Notes: generated by a model from the letters alone, not told the origin. 64,000 nucleotides of DNA from Gaertneriomyces semiglobifer (GCA_025558075.1 JAHLKF010000010.1:434001-498000); one strand, 5' to 3'. Positions 36,075-48,116 are shown, counted from the stretch's first letter. Numbers and translations are program-made.

Positions 36075-38265
36075 ATGCGTCCTCCATGCAGCATAATGGA
36101 ACCATCAGCTAATGACGAGTATGAGTTCGTCCTGCCAAAAAATGGCGAGTCGCCGCATCCATTTCAGACAACAACAAGGCCGAGTGCCTTATTGCGAGGA
36201 ACCTTGTTGATGGGGTGGGCTCGACGATCATCGCTTTCCTACTTGTTTATCCTACTAATGGCTTTACTACACAGTGCATGGATGTTCCTTAATTGTATTA
36301 TGGAAGTCTCCAGCAAAAAGATTCTGTGGCGGTATGATAGTAGTAAGTTCCAATTGATTGCTTGCCTCTCTTTTAACAATATCAACAATGGTTTACTCTT
36401 TCAGATGTACCGCTCCTTATAACTTTTCTTCAGCTCTCCACTTTGTCCTTGGTACAATGGTTTTACCGCAAGTGGTGGTTGGGGCATCGCGGAGTGTTTA
36501 ACATTGAAATGGATTGGAGGACTCATTGCAGAAACATCGTCCCGTTGGCTGCCCTCCTGGCTCTTGCCACATTTCTGGCGAACGCTGCCTATGCATACCT
36601 TACCTTATCACTTCTGCTAGTGGTGAAGGTACCATTTGATAAGCGTTGAATCAACATCACTCATTAGCTGACAACTCCGTCTGCACAGGGTTTTCTACCT
36701 GTTATATTGGTGCCCTTAACGAAAACCGTCGTGGAATGGACCTACGCGTTAGAACCGCAAGCGTGGATCCAATTTGGTTTGATTGCTGGAGGTCTCATGA
36801 TTGCTGTAATTGGGGAAGCAGATTACAATCCCTTGGGAATTCTGGAGCTTCTTTTGGCGGCGGGACTAGAAAGTTTACGACGAGTAATGAGTGAGAAAAC
36901 GACTGAATTAGTGGGCATGCACCCTGTCGAGCAGCTTTTGTACCTTACACCGGTAAGTACGTCCATCATGGGTCGCGTTTTGATCTTGTCGTTTATCATT
37001 TTTGCAGACGGCCGCTGTAATCAGCGCCGTCGGCTTTCTAGTGATGGAAGTCCAGCGGCTGGACTCACTGATCATGTTCAGAACAGAAGCTCACTTTGTC
37101 ATTGTGAACGTTGTTTCGCTTTCTGGCATCTACCTGACGAGCCTATTGGTGGTATGATACTTCGAGCGCTCACCGGAACAAACACTGAAAGCCACTCATC
37201 GAGAACCTTTATCTTAGCATAAGCCGTCAAAGGTTGCCTGGTCTGCGTACCATATTCTGCGAGATCTTCTCGTTCTCCTTGTCGTTATTTTCGCGCTTGG
37301 TACGAGCTTGACCGGAATGCAGCTTTTCGGCTATGCTGTTGCTGGCTCGGCGTTCATGTGGTACGGAAATGCGGAGTTCCTACGTCGAAACCTCCGTCAT
37401 AGCCATTACAAAGGAGCATTTGCCTTCGGCATCACATTTCTATTGGCTGCCTTAGCCGCCATTATGCTCTTGAGCGCAAAGTACGGGTTGGATGCATGCG
37501 ACAAGAAGGAGCACGAAAAGCTAGTTATTGTATCTCGTACAAAAGAGGACGTGTCCTGGATGCCGTTACACCTTGGTAAATGCATCCCATACATCATATA
37601 CGAAAAGGACAACCCACAGGCTGAGCACAGCATGCCGAACAAGGGGAACGAAGCCAGTGCGTATCTGTAAGATCATTCAACGTTCCGTGTTCGTCCTCGC
37701 AGGCTGAATGCTGACTTTTCACTCTCTCAGCAAATTCATACTCGACAATTGGCAAAAGTTACCAGAGCGCATGGCCTTTATTCACGGGCACCGCCAATCA
37801 TGGCACAGCACAGCACCTATTGACGAGCTTCTTCTTCGTGGGAATTGGGATGCTGCGCCCTTTATCAAAATCCCGGCAACTTATCGCCATACGAAAACCC
37901 TAGCCAACAGTGATGTTGGTAATAGCGAAGATGAGGAGGGTAATTGGCGCTTGAGGATCTTCTGGGATCGATTTTATGCCAAGCACCTCGGCCCATTACC
38001 AGCTTTTGTTGAGTACACATGCTGCGCACAGGTATCATTTACTATTTGCCTTTGTCGCTCCTGGTGTGATTTGCTAACTTTGGAAACTAAGTTCATCGTA
38101 CATAACACCAGTGTCCACTCTCGTCCAAGGGAAATGTACCAAGACATTTTCAACTTCCTCATGTCGGACGAATGGCCCGACTATTGGTCGGGTCGTATGC
38201 TGGAGTATACGTGGCATGTTTTATTTACTGGACGGGCGAGAGAGAGCAGAGTTTCTTCCTGGTAG
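36075..38265 (+). CDS. Nucleotide-sugar-transporter-like (DMT) domain fused to DUF3431 domain, copy 2
   Basis: Same architecture as the gene at 26 kb, with low sequence similarity. The N-terminal part holds DMT-like helices (LLMALLHSAWMFLNCIMEVS, AALLALATFLANAAYAYLTL, a segment VPLTKTVVEWTYALEPQAWI, and a closing helix TGMQLFGYAVAGSAFMWYGN). An extra helix (GITFLLAALAAIMLL) precedes the DUF3431 domain: VIVSRTKEDVSWM, IIYEKD, MPNKGNEASAYL, then after introns MAFIHGHRQSWHS and FIVHNTSVHSRPREMY, and a final EYTWHVLFTG, all matching that family's order. The 37308-37670 frame runs unbroken from the last transporter helix into DUF3431. The DUF3431 part here is the closer match to classical members. 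About eight introns. ATG 36075; stop TAG 38263-38265. Confidence 0.85.
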
Positions 38266-38422
38266 CTCTTTGCTGCCAAAATAGATATAGAGATATTTAC
38301 TGTAACCTAATAGCAAGGAACTTCCCAATAAAAATGACAATAGCGCAAGCTCACATGAATTGACTTGAATTCTACGTCGTACGCGCACGGACGTGATAAA
38401 CATCATACATTTACATCACAAA

Positions 38423-40241
38423 CTATTTGCTCAAGTGGTAGTCAGGACGGTCCTTCTTGTACACATATATCTTGGCGAGGATGATTTGGGCCACACCCGC
38501 GGCACAGCAGAGTCCAGCATTTAGGAAGAAGAAGTTGTGCGTTTCCCATCCGCCTTCCGAGGGTCCACGACCAGCGGCGGACTCAAACAGAGCAGTAGAC
38601 AAGAAATTTCCGATGCCAGTGCCCAGCAACCAAATGGCTGCAGACGAGGACTTGGTGCGCTTGCCGACTTCTTGGTATGTAAAGTTCAATCCGGAAATCG
38701 AGAAGAGCACTTCTCCGGTGGTCATGAGGAAGTAAGGGATGAGGAACCAGGCGGCATGGAAGCCACGATCAATGCAAGTGTCAACGTCTTTGCCGGCAAT
38801 CAATTCTGTTTCCACCTTGCAATTGCTGGTGACGTGCTTCTGCATGATACCGCACACAATAAAGGACGAGGCGCAGAAGAACATGCCGAGGCACATACGA
38901 CGGAGCAACCCAAAAGATCCCTTGCCAAACACCTTGTCGATGGTTGGGTATATGAAGTTGGCGAATATCGGAGCAAGGATGACGATCAACAGAGGGTTGA
39001 TGATCGAGTTGATCTGCTCAGATGTCAAAAAGCCGCGAGTGTTCATCTGATCAGTCAGACCTTGCCAAGAGGTACCGTTCTGATCAAATGCCATCCAGAA
39101 GAAGGGAGCGGGAAGCAGAGCCATCATGACACGAGCGACATCAAACATCTCGACGACCAAAGAGTTTCCGTGCTTTTCAGCCGCGGCAGTGCGGGCAGTG
39201 GCGACACTGAAGCCGCTGCCAACCCATGAAACAATCCAGGTGATGGCGGTCTTAGCAAGCTGCCCAGGGATGAACACACCTGCGGGAGGTACAACACGGT
39301 AGTAACGCTTGCCGAAAATGAACACTCCTAGCGCAATGCCGAAGACGATGGTGCAGAAACCAAAGGCATAACTGTAGCAAGCCTTGGTCAGCCCGTAGCA
39401 CGTCTTGTCTTTGATTACCGGTGTAACATAACTGGAAACGACAGCACCGACGTTGATTGACATATAGAAGTCTGTTACGTGATATCATTGAGCATTTCCA
39501 CTTTGAATGAATATACCAAAAGAGCACTTACAGTTGTAGAACTTGTTGAGACCGTACTCTTGAACATCCAAAAATTGGTCACCACCATGGGCCGAAACAC
39601 AAGGCTTGATACCACCAGTTCCAAGAGAGATAAGGTAAAGACTGAGAAGAGCCCCCCACGTGGGCAAGTAGGTTCCTTCCGAGATGATGTCGCCAGCCTC
39701 ATTCGTTACAGCGGACGTGATTGTTCCGATTACACCTTGAGTGGCGAAGACGGAGTTGAGCGTTAATCCAAGAAGGTAGACGAAGGAGAGCGACACAATA
39801 GTCTTGTATTTGTCGAGCCAGGAATCAGAGACAGCGGCACCGATCAGTGGACAGAAGTATGTGATGGCCTTCCAAGTGTGAACAAGAGAATTGGCTCTAT
39901 GCTTAGACTGGCCCAAAATGTTTTGAAAGTAGTTCTTCAGTAGAGGCTGAACTCCATAGTAACAGAAACGCTCGCCTAACTCGTTAGGAATGATCTAAAA
40001 ACAGGTGAGAGCCGTTTTGTCAATTAAAAACGCATACCAAAAGTCAACCGAATAAATGTGGCGAATTACTCACGAAGTAGATGGCTTTCGGAAGCTTGTC
40101 TGGGTTTTGCGCAAGCTTTTCGTCAATGTGCTTGTTCATCTCCTTCTCCTTCAACATGTGTTGGCGAACCTCTTCTGTTATGCCATCAGCCTCCATTAAG
40201 TCGGCCTCAACGACCTTCCTATCTTTTTTGTCGTCAGACAT
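38423..40241 (-). CDS. Peptide transporter, POT/PTR2 family
   Basis: A proton-coupled di/tripeptide importer of the plasma membrane. After a polar 45-residue N-terminus comes the family signature IIPNELGERFCYYGVQPLL, which begins exactly at an exon start; then YKTIVSLSFVYLLGL, LGTGGIKPCVSAHGGDQF (PTR2 signature 2), NVGAVVSSYVTPVI, FFWMAFDQNGTSWQ, and closing helices up to YKKDRPDYHLSK. Two introns: about 40003-40073 (AIYF/IIPNEL) and 39467-39532 (KFYN/FYMSIN). ATG at 40241, stop TAG 38423-38425. Codon use is strikingly regular (many C/G-ending codons) and the promoter has a long pyrimidine tract, both usual for a strongly expressed gene. Confidence 0.95.
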
Positions 40242-42034
40242 TTTTAACTTGCTCCAATGAGGTGTGGAATGCGCTGAAGTTCCAGGTGGGGGCTACTGAG
40301 AATCCTTCGCGACCAAATTGATTTGGAGTTGGCGTGGATCTTTTGTGAGGATTACGCTCTGCGTGATTTCCCCTGTTGAGTTTCCCAGTATGGATACTAC
40401 TAATCGGTAGCACCAGGTATCTGTGACCGACCAGCGGCACAAGGTGGACGAAGGAGGGAAAAAAAAGGAGCGGATATGGAGGTGGGGGGGCGAGAGGAGC
40501 AGGGGAAGCAAATGAGCGCCCGCACTTTTATAGCTGAGGGGGAGTAGGAAGGGCGCGGGCGGATTTAAGCCTTCGGGAAGACCAGGGGGCAAGCGGGCGG
40601 GGAAGAAGGGGCAAATTGGATGTGAAATCTCTGGGAATACATGGATTCATTTTTGAGTGGGTGGCAGAATGACTAAAAATCGCCAAATGTGAGGCCGCCG
40701 AGCGTGTCGATAACAAAAAAAAGGAGCCATTGCCCCCAATTGGATTGGGTGTGGTCCTGTGGGTATCAACAAACCCCGTTTAACGCATTTCAAGCGCCCG
40801 TCAAGGTGTGGACATAAGAGGAGTTGGTGGAAGGTGTGAGAGGGGGATCAGCGGTTGGGTTGATAAGACCGAGCCCGACGGTTCTATTATTATCATCCTA
40901 ACATTTGTGATGGGTTATGATATGACGGTTGTTATTAGACGCCCAAATGGAGAAAATGCTAGTAGTGAATTTGACCGAAGTGGATGGACGGCGCGGGCGC
41001 GGTTGGCGTCGTAAGGATAATACCAGAGTGATAGCGTAACCCCTTGTCTTTTGGCGGGGTGGGTGGCGAGCTTGTCATCATCGTCAGTCGTAGAATTCTA
41101 GCTTTTTGCGGGTCATCAAAGATGCGCGAACGGCGCGCAGTGTCCTTTACCTTGGAAAATTGACCCAAGGCGGACGCTCGTTCGATCGAGGATCGCGCCT
41201 TAAAGACCACCAACCACGACCGCCTCAAAAACTGATCAGGCAGAGGCTCGAAGGCGGTGATATAAACACCCTTCGCTTCCATGATGAGACGGATGGCACA
41301 GTTGATATCATATATATAGTGGACATCTCGAGATACGCACCTGCTCCCAAACCAGCAGTGCCTGGAGACCTGTGTGTGTGCGGCTGCCGGGATCTGCCAG
41401 CGCGAGTTTTCTTTGGGATCCGCGCGTCGAATGACGAATATTCCATTTCGGAAAAAAATTGTTCCAGTGCACAGGGTAACACAAAGCATAGTGATTGTGC
41501 GCTCAGAGGAGTCAGAGCCCTCCGGAGATGCAAACTACGCCACCATCTAAACCGCACCCACGAAAAACCTACAACCGCACAGTCCGCACTCGCACAACGC
41601 GATAATAACCTCAATAAGAACTTCTTCACGGACCTCAGATCAGCGCCGTCATACATGTACAGAACGGCATGTCGAATCGCTGCATCATCAGATGAGCAGA
41701 TGAGCATCTATCAAGGGAAGACGATATCAATTTCAAGAGGCCGAGCGATTGCAGCCCTGCCCGAATTGCATTCAAGGACCTCCATGTGATACTCCCCAAT
41801 ATCTGCAACAAATCTGCAAATAAGAACTGAAGGCGTGGATCAAAAAACCACAGCGAAGTGACTGTATCTGTGTCCGATGCTGTCCATAGTTGCCATTCCC
41901 ACCACCCTTTTCCTGCAGGATAGATTGATATGTGTGAGCTTCCCACGCGAAAGGTCTGTTCCCCTTCGTCATCCACACAACCGTGCGATATATATCAGAT
42001 CTTAGGCAGTATCCCCGTTTCAAGGACATCAAGA
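40242..42034. other. Long intergenic region upstream of PTR2
   Basis: About 1.8 kb without a supported gene. The part next to PTR2 (40440-40620) is purine-rich on the plus strand, so pyrimidine-rich on the gene's strand, and contains a TATA-like element. A 160-codon minus frame (41225-41707) and a 227-codon plus frame on the opposite strand overlap each other and show no family features. Confidence 0.4.
40526..40532 (-). promoter_or_regulatory. TATA-like box of the PTR2 gene
   Basis: On the minus strand the sequence reads CTATAAAAG, about 285 nt before the PTR2 start codon. The leader that follows is pyrimidine-rich on the same strand, a common arrangement in highly expressed fungal genes. 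Confidence 0.45.
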
Positions 42035-42106
42035 TCCGCATTGGTCCAGTGGTTAGGATTCCGCGCTCTCACCGCGGCGGCCGGGGTTCGATTCCCCGAT
42101 GCGGAA
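42035..42106 (+). tRNA. tRNA-Glu (anticodon CTC)
   Basis: A complete 72-nt cloverleaf without intron. The acceptor stem pairs TCCGCAT with ATGCGGA, the D arm is GGTCCAGTGGTTAGGAT, the anticodon arm CCGCGCTCTCACCGCGG puts CTC in the loop, and the T arm is CGGGGTTCGATTCCCCG. A T6 tract a few bases downstream (42112-42117) fits a Pol III terminator. CTC reads GAG codons. Confidence 0.96.
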
Positions 42107-42526
42107 AATCATTTTTTATCGGATTCGATTGGGTGGCCAGGGACCTGTCGGCTGGGAACAGCACGAGACCATCCATCATCAGTTCGCTGATCGCAAAAAT
42201 ATACTTATTAAAGTTGGACAGTGAATAGAAACAAAGGTGAAGAAAAACTACAAGAGTCGGAACTCCTAGCGTTGAAGGAAACCGGTAGATGAGATACAGG
42301 TATAAACGAAAATTTCGCCTTGTACGAAATACAAAAGTGCAGGTGCCGCTTTCGCCGGCTGAGGGGTGCGAGGCTTGAAGTTTTTTTTCAAGATGTTTTC
42401 CTGTTTGTAAAAAGCTACTCTTGGTGGCGCACGTAGGACACCCAGAAATGTCCACCCAAAGAACCGTTAGACTAAAGAGGGTCTCGCTCGTATCTCGAGG
42501 CCCAAAGGTAATGCACACAGACGACT

Positions 42527-43404
42527 TCAAATCAACATGCAGCTCTTGCTCTTGCTTGGCCTAGACTTCCTGGAAACTGTCAAGGCTGCTCGCGTCGCAT
42601 TCTCGAAAACCTCTCTCACACCCTCGCCGGATCTAGCACTGCACTCAAGATATTTCCAGGCTCCAATTTTTTGAGCCACTTGAGCGCCTTCTTCGGGACT
42701 CACTGGAGATTGATGGGTTTTGCGGAGCTCCTCGATAGTCTTGGGATCGTTGCGGAGATCTTTTTTACATCCAACAAGGATGATGGGCAGTCCAGAACAG
42801 AAGTGGATAACTTCGGAAATCCACTATAAACCGTAAACCCATGACATTAGCGTGTGAAGGAATAGCCACTCCGCAGTCCCAAATTCCACCAGCCGCCATT
42901 GAATGTTTCAAATGCACTCCGCAATGGTGTTGTACCAGAGTCACTTGTCACCAAAGTTCCACCACGTTTGCCGTCGACTACATTTACGTACTAACATCCT
43001 AACATCCTACAGCTCCTCAAAAGCTGTCACCCTGCCGAGTACACGTACCTTTTCTTGCACGTTGTCCAGAGAATCGGGCGAGTCAATGGCAAAACAAATA
43101 AGGATAACGTGGGAGTCCGGGTAAGATAAAGGTCTCAGACGATCATAGTCCTCTTGACCTGCGGTATCCCAAAGTGCAAGCTCAACACGCTTTCCGTCCA
43201 CTTCAACATCGGCTACATAGTTCTCGAACACGGTGGGCACGTAGACCTTGGAAGTAAGGAACGATAAGTACGCGGTCCCGCATATCTCGGTAAAAGTAAG
43301 CGACGTACCTCAGGGAAAGTTCCTTTGGAGAAAACAATCAGCAAACATGTCTTTCCACAAGCACCGTCGCCTACGATGACCAACTTCCGACGAAGTTCCG
43401 ACAT
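42527..43404 (-). CDS. RHO1: Rho-family GTPase, Rho1-like
   Basis: A small membrane-anchored GTPase that controls cell-wall glucan synthesis, PKC signalling and actin. All GTP-binding motifs are present: [11 protein letters not shown], the Rho effector loop [37 protein letters not shown], and a Rho-type [10 protein letters not shown] with the insert helix after it. The protein ends in a basic stretch and the prenylation box CMLI. Exons on the minus strand: 43404-43309, 43246-43049 and 42823-42527, with introns of 62 and 225 nt; the second is the longest clearly bounded intron of the window. ATG 43404, TGA 42527-42529. About 196 residues, as expected. The CMLI box differs from the usual CxxL of fungal Rho1 but still fits geranylgeranylation or farnesylation. 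Confidence 0.95.
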
Positions 43405-44316
43405 TGTATTTTTTACAATATTAGGGATTAATAAAGTCCGATGACGTGGTATCTAACAGGAGGGGCGAAATCCAGGAAAATCGAAATTAAACGATCTCCG
43501 CTGCTGTTGTGTGAGCCTCTACTGTCGTAAACAATAGTCGGTCGGTTTCGATGTAAACTGTCCACTGCGGTATCCAAAAGCGACGTGCGTGTCTAGTTGT
43601 ATGTTTGAGCCTCGGACACAAACACTGGGGTAGCAACCAAGCGCTGTGCGTAGCCGCTATGTCTGGGAGAAATTATAGCGGTAGCGTTAAGTGCTGTATA
43701 GCTGCAAGCAGTACGTCAAGTCGCCGTCCAACTGTGGTAGAGTCAAGAGGGGGACCCGTTGGTGGAGGGGAAGGGAGGAGAGGAAGGGGAGGGGGGAAAT
43801 GATGAGACGGGCAATGTGTGTGGCTGCACAACACCGAGCAAGTCAAGGCAGCGCATTTCACTTGACTCAGTGAGAAAGCCAGATATGTTCGGTTGACGAC
43901 ACTGATTCCTCAGACAACACCAATTACCGCAATGGTTCATTCGTATCTAGCATCTTAGAGGTTTTGATCAACATACTTGTTGGATGCTTTGCGGTGCATG
44001 ACAATCAAGCTAATGCATGCATGCTGTCCCACTGTATATATGTATATGTAGGCTTCTTAAGCACTGGCAGATTCATCAGAACCAGTTGACTTTCAGTCAG
44101 CATCTCACCTCGCTTCACTTGCTTACGAAGCAATCATGTGATTCAACCGGTGAGAAAGTGATGCGCTTCTAGAACTTCATTTATAAATATTCACGCAAAC
44201 ACTACAGCACGATGCACCACATTTGCTCAAGGCATACATACTTTTATTCACAAAAAAAGAAAAGAACTGGTAAATTACTTATACATCAATATTTTACAGC
44301 ATCGCAATGTAGAAAA
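43405..44316. other. Intergenic region between Rho1 and SulP genes
   Basis: About 900 nt, containing the Rho1 promoter and the 3' side of the sulfate permease. A purine tract on the plus strand (about 43745-43800, mostly G/A) gives a pyrimidine-rich stretch on the Rho1 strand roughly 350 nt before its ATG. Overlapping short frames on both strands there are low-complexity artefacts. Confidence 0.4.
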
Positions 44317-46573
44317 TCAGCTCGGTGGCCGAAGAGTGTTCGCCTCATCAGTCGAGGTTCTTTGAGCCGCTGCGGCTGGTGGTACTACGCCCTCCACTTT
44401 GCTGTCTTCCACGGCGATATGCGCTAACTCGTACATAAGCCCTGAGGCCACCGCCCGGATGGCCTCGGAGATAGTGGCGTGCACAAATTGAATAAGGTCC
44501 GCATCCGTTACTGTTTGTCTCAAAAAGCGATGAACGTTGCGAAGAACCTCGGGGTTATCCTGTGACGCGACGAAATGCATCCGTGGCACCTTCCCGGTAT
44601 ATTGCTTCAACTGGGAGTGAAGCGATAGTAGCATGCTGTAACCCGCGGAATCCAAGAACGCCACAGCAGAGAGATCAAGGATGACATGGTGTAGCGGAGG
44701 ACGCTTACCAACCCGCTGTAGGTTGCCACTATGTACCGGGAGTATCTCTGCCTCTGACGCTTTCTTTTGCAGTGCGTGGGCCTTTTCTTCAGTGTCATCG
44801 CACCAGAGCCGTTCTGAAGCAGGGCGGGCTTGTCCAGTGAAAGCAAACTGCCCAACGACATGATCGCTAATCACGTGCTGAAGGTAATGCGTGTTGGGGT
44901 ATGTCAAGGACTGCGTGAACTGTACTAGTAGCGTGCTGCTGGGCAAATCTTCTAGGGTATAAATTGGCGTGAGCGTAGGTGCCAGCGGCCCGCCGACTGA
45001 CGATCGCCGCGAACTAGGAGTGGATGTGTCCGACGTGCATCCAGACTCACGGTTGTCGCGAATGATCAACTTGGGACGCGCAATTCGGATAAGCAAGAGC
45101 GCAGCTGCGACACCAACCGAAGAATAGATGCCGGGTTCAATCCCAACAAGGATGGTGACCAACAAAGATATCACTCCGACCAGAAAGTCGAAAATGCTTG
45201 TGTTCCACATAGCAATCCATCCAGGATATGGCACAATCATGTCCCCCATTGCAGCCATGATGACACCGGTCAACATTGCCTCAGGAATATAGTAGAACAC
45301 CGGAGTAACTACATAGAGCGCGAACACCACAATGAGACCAGTAATCCATCCTGCCGCAGGTGAACGAACACCTGACGCAGCTTTGACAGCGGAGCGAGAA
45401 AATGAACCAGTCGCCGGATACCCGTGTAACATGGAGCCGAGAATGTTGGTAAGGCCAAGTGCAACAATTTCCTGATTTGGGTTCACATTACGTTCATAAC
45501 CACCGGTTCTCGCCAAACTTTTCGCAATCGCGATATGCTCAACAATGCCGACAAGAGCAACGGTCAGTGCGGGTTTCCAAGTTTCTTTGACAAGATCAGT
45601 GGAGAGGTCGGGGACACTAGGCTTCTTGAATCCTGCAGGCAGATTGCCGACCAGAGAGTACTTCACTTTCCCACCAGGGCTTGCTTTGACAACGATGAAC
45701 GACAAAAGAATGAATAGAACAAGGGCAATGCCGTTTCTCGACAAGCCACCGTAGTGGGCCCATTTGCTCCTCTTGCCGTAACGATCTTTTATCCACTTAA
45801 AGAACACAAGGAAAGCAATTGACGAGAAGCCCCAAGCAGCATCGAGCTTAGTCTCGCCAAGTTTGTGAAACACATCGCGGAGGATGAGTTGTGCTGGCTG
45901 ACTGTTGGTGTCAATGCCTTTGATGCCGAGGAGCTTTGGCAGTTGTTGGATGATGATGGTAGTGGCAGCGCCCGTTGTGAACCCCGAAATAACGGTTCCT
46001 GGAATGAAATCCACAATATGGCCGACGCGTAGTAAGCCGACAATCAGTTCGTAAACGCCAGTGAAAAAGGCCAAGGTGATGGCAAACAGGACTGGAGGAT
46101 ATTTATCTGTTCCGTCGTCGTGCTTGTTGGCGCTCGCAAGCACTTGCGATGTGAATAGTGAAAGCACGGCAGTGGGCCCAATCGTGGCATCTAATTGACA
46201 ACGTTAGGTTTATAGTCTTGCTCCAGATGACACGTCCATCGTAAAACACGCGATGTTTACCTTTGGTAGTAGCGAAGAAAGCATACACAACCAATCCAGC
46301 GAAGGCAGTGTATAGACCGTACTCGATAGGCAGCGTGGCAATCTTTGCTTGTGCTAACGCCTGTGGAACGACGAGAAACCCGACGGTGAATCCAGCAATA
46401 GCATCTCCCAGCAACCACTGGAGGTTATAACGCTTGATCCACGAGAGAACAGGGAATAGCGTGCGAACGTAGTCAACTGCGTGGGAAGGCAGCTTGCGCT
46501 TAACGCTTCGCGCACCGCGAATGTAGCGCTTGAGCTCCGAGTTGTCAATCTGAGGCTGAATCTTGAACGCCAT
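44317..46573 (-). CDS. SulP-family sulfate permease with STAS domain
   Basis: A membrane carrier that takes up sulfate or related anions. The first exon holds a family opening (YVRTLFPVLSWIKRYNLQWL, then DAIAGFTVGFLVVPQALAQA) and the second begins DATIGPTAVLSLF, the conserved SulP motif restored across an intron (46191-46260). Further signs: FIPGTVISGFTTGAATTIII, the SRTGGYERNVNPNQE-like loop, NILGSMLHGYPATGSFSRSA (sulfate transporter signature). After the helices comes a cytosolic STAS domain (VILDLSAVAFLDSAGYSML), interrupted by a variable loop of about 100 residues. ATG 46573; the longer open frame upstream lacks support because a TATA box lies inside it. Stop TGA 44317-44319. Only one intron. 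Confidence 0.95.
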
Positions 46574-46663
46574 GATGGAGTTCTTGCGATGGTGGGAAAG
46601 CTTCAAATTCCAAATAGAAATGCGATGGAGCAGATTGTAGAATGTTCGAATTCTTGTTCCCCC

Positions 46664-46670
46664 TTTTATA
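46664..46670 (-). promoter_or_regulatory. TATA box of the sulfate permease gene
   Basis: On the minus strand the sequence reads GGATATAAAAGGGGG, 91 nt before the start codon at 46573. A textbook TATA element at a plausible distance; it also argues against the longer upstream frame being translated. Confidence 0.55.
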
Positions 46671-47430
46671 TCCACAGCCGGGTATTCCACAAAGTCTTCC
46701 TTTCGGTATTGCACTCAATCGTCGACTATTGCCTCGAAACCTGGGAATACGGATCTAGGTCCGTTCGAAATGGCGAGTACGCCGTCACGCAATACGAGAT
46801 AGGAAATGAGGAGGACCGAACAGGAAGGAGATGGTTCACTTAATTAATAACATGGCTTTGGTGGTGATCCTGAATTGACGACTGCGACGACTGGGTGGTA
46901 CTCCTTCCTCGCTGCTGCTGGGATTCCTGATCCAAGAGAAGCCATGATGAGTGTGCATATATACCACTCGATGGGAATTTCGGCTGTAGTTAGCGTGGGA
47001 TATTGGTTGGCGCAACTCGTTGGCTGCATTGCGCGATCAGGGAGCGGATTGTTCAGCATCAATTGCTAATCGATAGCACCACGCATCAGGCACGTGCATC
47101 CAGGTCATCTTAATGATCTTATCTTACTTATCACGTGGCGCACGTGGACTGATCCTTTCCTGGCAAATTCATGTCCGAGTTCTTGTTGATGGGGCAGTTG
47201 CTCCAGATCTTGTAAATCAACCGTACCGTTGCGTAAGTGGGAATGCTTGTGCGACGGATGCATCCCTCCAACCGCGGTGTATTGGTGAATTAGTAGAATT
47301 GAAATGATGCACATTCATTGACCGTACAAACACATGAGCACATCGGTTCTAATCCTGACAGCACAATTGTTACCCGACGCCAGGACTAACATACTTTATA
47401 GTTGGGATCTCATTCCCCATTTCAACAAGG
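46671..47430. other. Intergenic region before tRNA-Glu(TTC)
   Basis: About 760 nt with no recognised gene. Short frames on both strands lack family features. Confidence 0.35.
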
Positions 47431-47502
47431 TCCGCATTGGTCCAGTGGTTAGGATCCCGCGCTTTCACCGCGGTGGCCGGGGTTCGATTCCCCGATGCGG
47501 AG
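47431..47502 (+). tRNA. tRNA-Glu (anticodon TTC)
   Basis: A complete 72-nt cloverleaf without intron, nearly identical to the tRNA-Glu at 42035: same acceptor stem (TCCGCAT/ATGCGGA), D arm and T arm. The anticodon arm CCGCGCTTTCACCGCGG presents TTC. A T5 tract follows at about 47507-47511. TTC reads GAA codons. The two genes differ at only four or five positions (including the anticodon and the discriminator base), so one probably arose from the other. Confidence 0.96.
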
Positions 47503-48116
47503 CAATTCTTTTTCATCACTTCTGATGGTACTTCCTTTTTTAGATGCGGCCGCGTGTGACATCAGTTTAAATTGAAATTGACCCCGGACCTTGACATGTG
47601 ACAATGTTAGGAAATATCATCACTCGGATGAGTCGGAGTGAAGTGAAAGTGAGAATTGAGACGTGGAAGATGGGATCGTTGTTAAGGCGGACTGCGAAAC
47701 TACTGTTCATGGCCGGGAGAAGCGTCGTTGTTTTCCTCTTGTCGCAGCGACGGTCAACGAGCTTTCGTTGGTGTTGAGTTGATCAAAGGCTCAGGAGAAG
47801 CTGTCAGTTCAGCCGGGGGCTATCTTTTGTGAGTGTCAGTGACCGTGTTTGTGTATTGCTGACGACGTGGACTTGTCGCAGCAGAGTCCGACGATCTGCC
47901 CCGTCACTAGCGCTAGCTGCCACAGGAGTTTGACCAAAACTCAGACTGACCAGTTTGGCCAGACGAAACGGAGCGGAGCGCTCACTACTTCAATACTGTG
48001 CGAACTGGATCTTAAGATCCAGCATTCAAGCAACGCAACCATATCATCGGCGTACTTACTGGGACAACCCTACCTGTCAAACCTGTGGATCATAATACTT
48101 TAACAGCGCAACACAC
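47503..48116. other. Intergenic, promoter region of the glycerol-3-phosphate dehydrogenase gene
   Basis: About 610 nt; no gene recognised. Short open frame at 47849-48103 ends just before the next ATG and looks like leader sequence. Confidence 0.4.

Noticed and set aside
41106..41789. Overlapping 227- and 160-codon frames on opposite strands
   Set aside because: No family features, no start context, no splice partners; treated as chance in intergenic DNA.
43745..43800. Purine tract frames on both strands as small proteins
   Set aside because: Low-complexity translations from a G/A-rich tract; more likely promoter composition.
46574..46714. Longer N-terminus for the sulfate permease
   Set aside because: The extension includes a TATA box 91 nt before the chosen ATG and has no membrane or family character.
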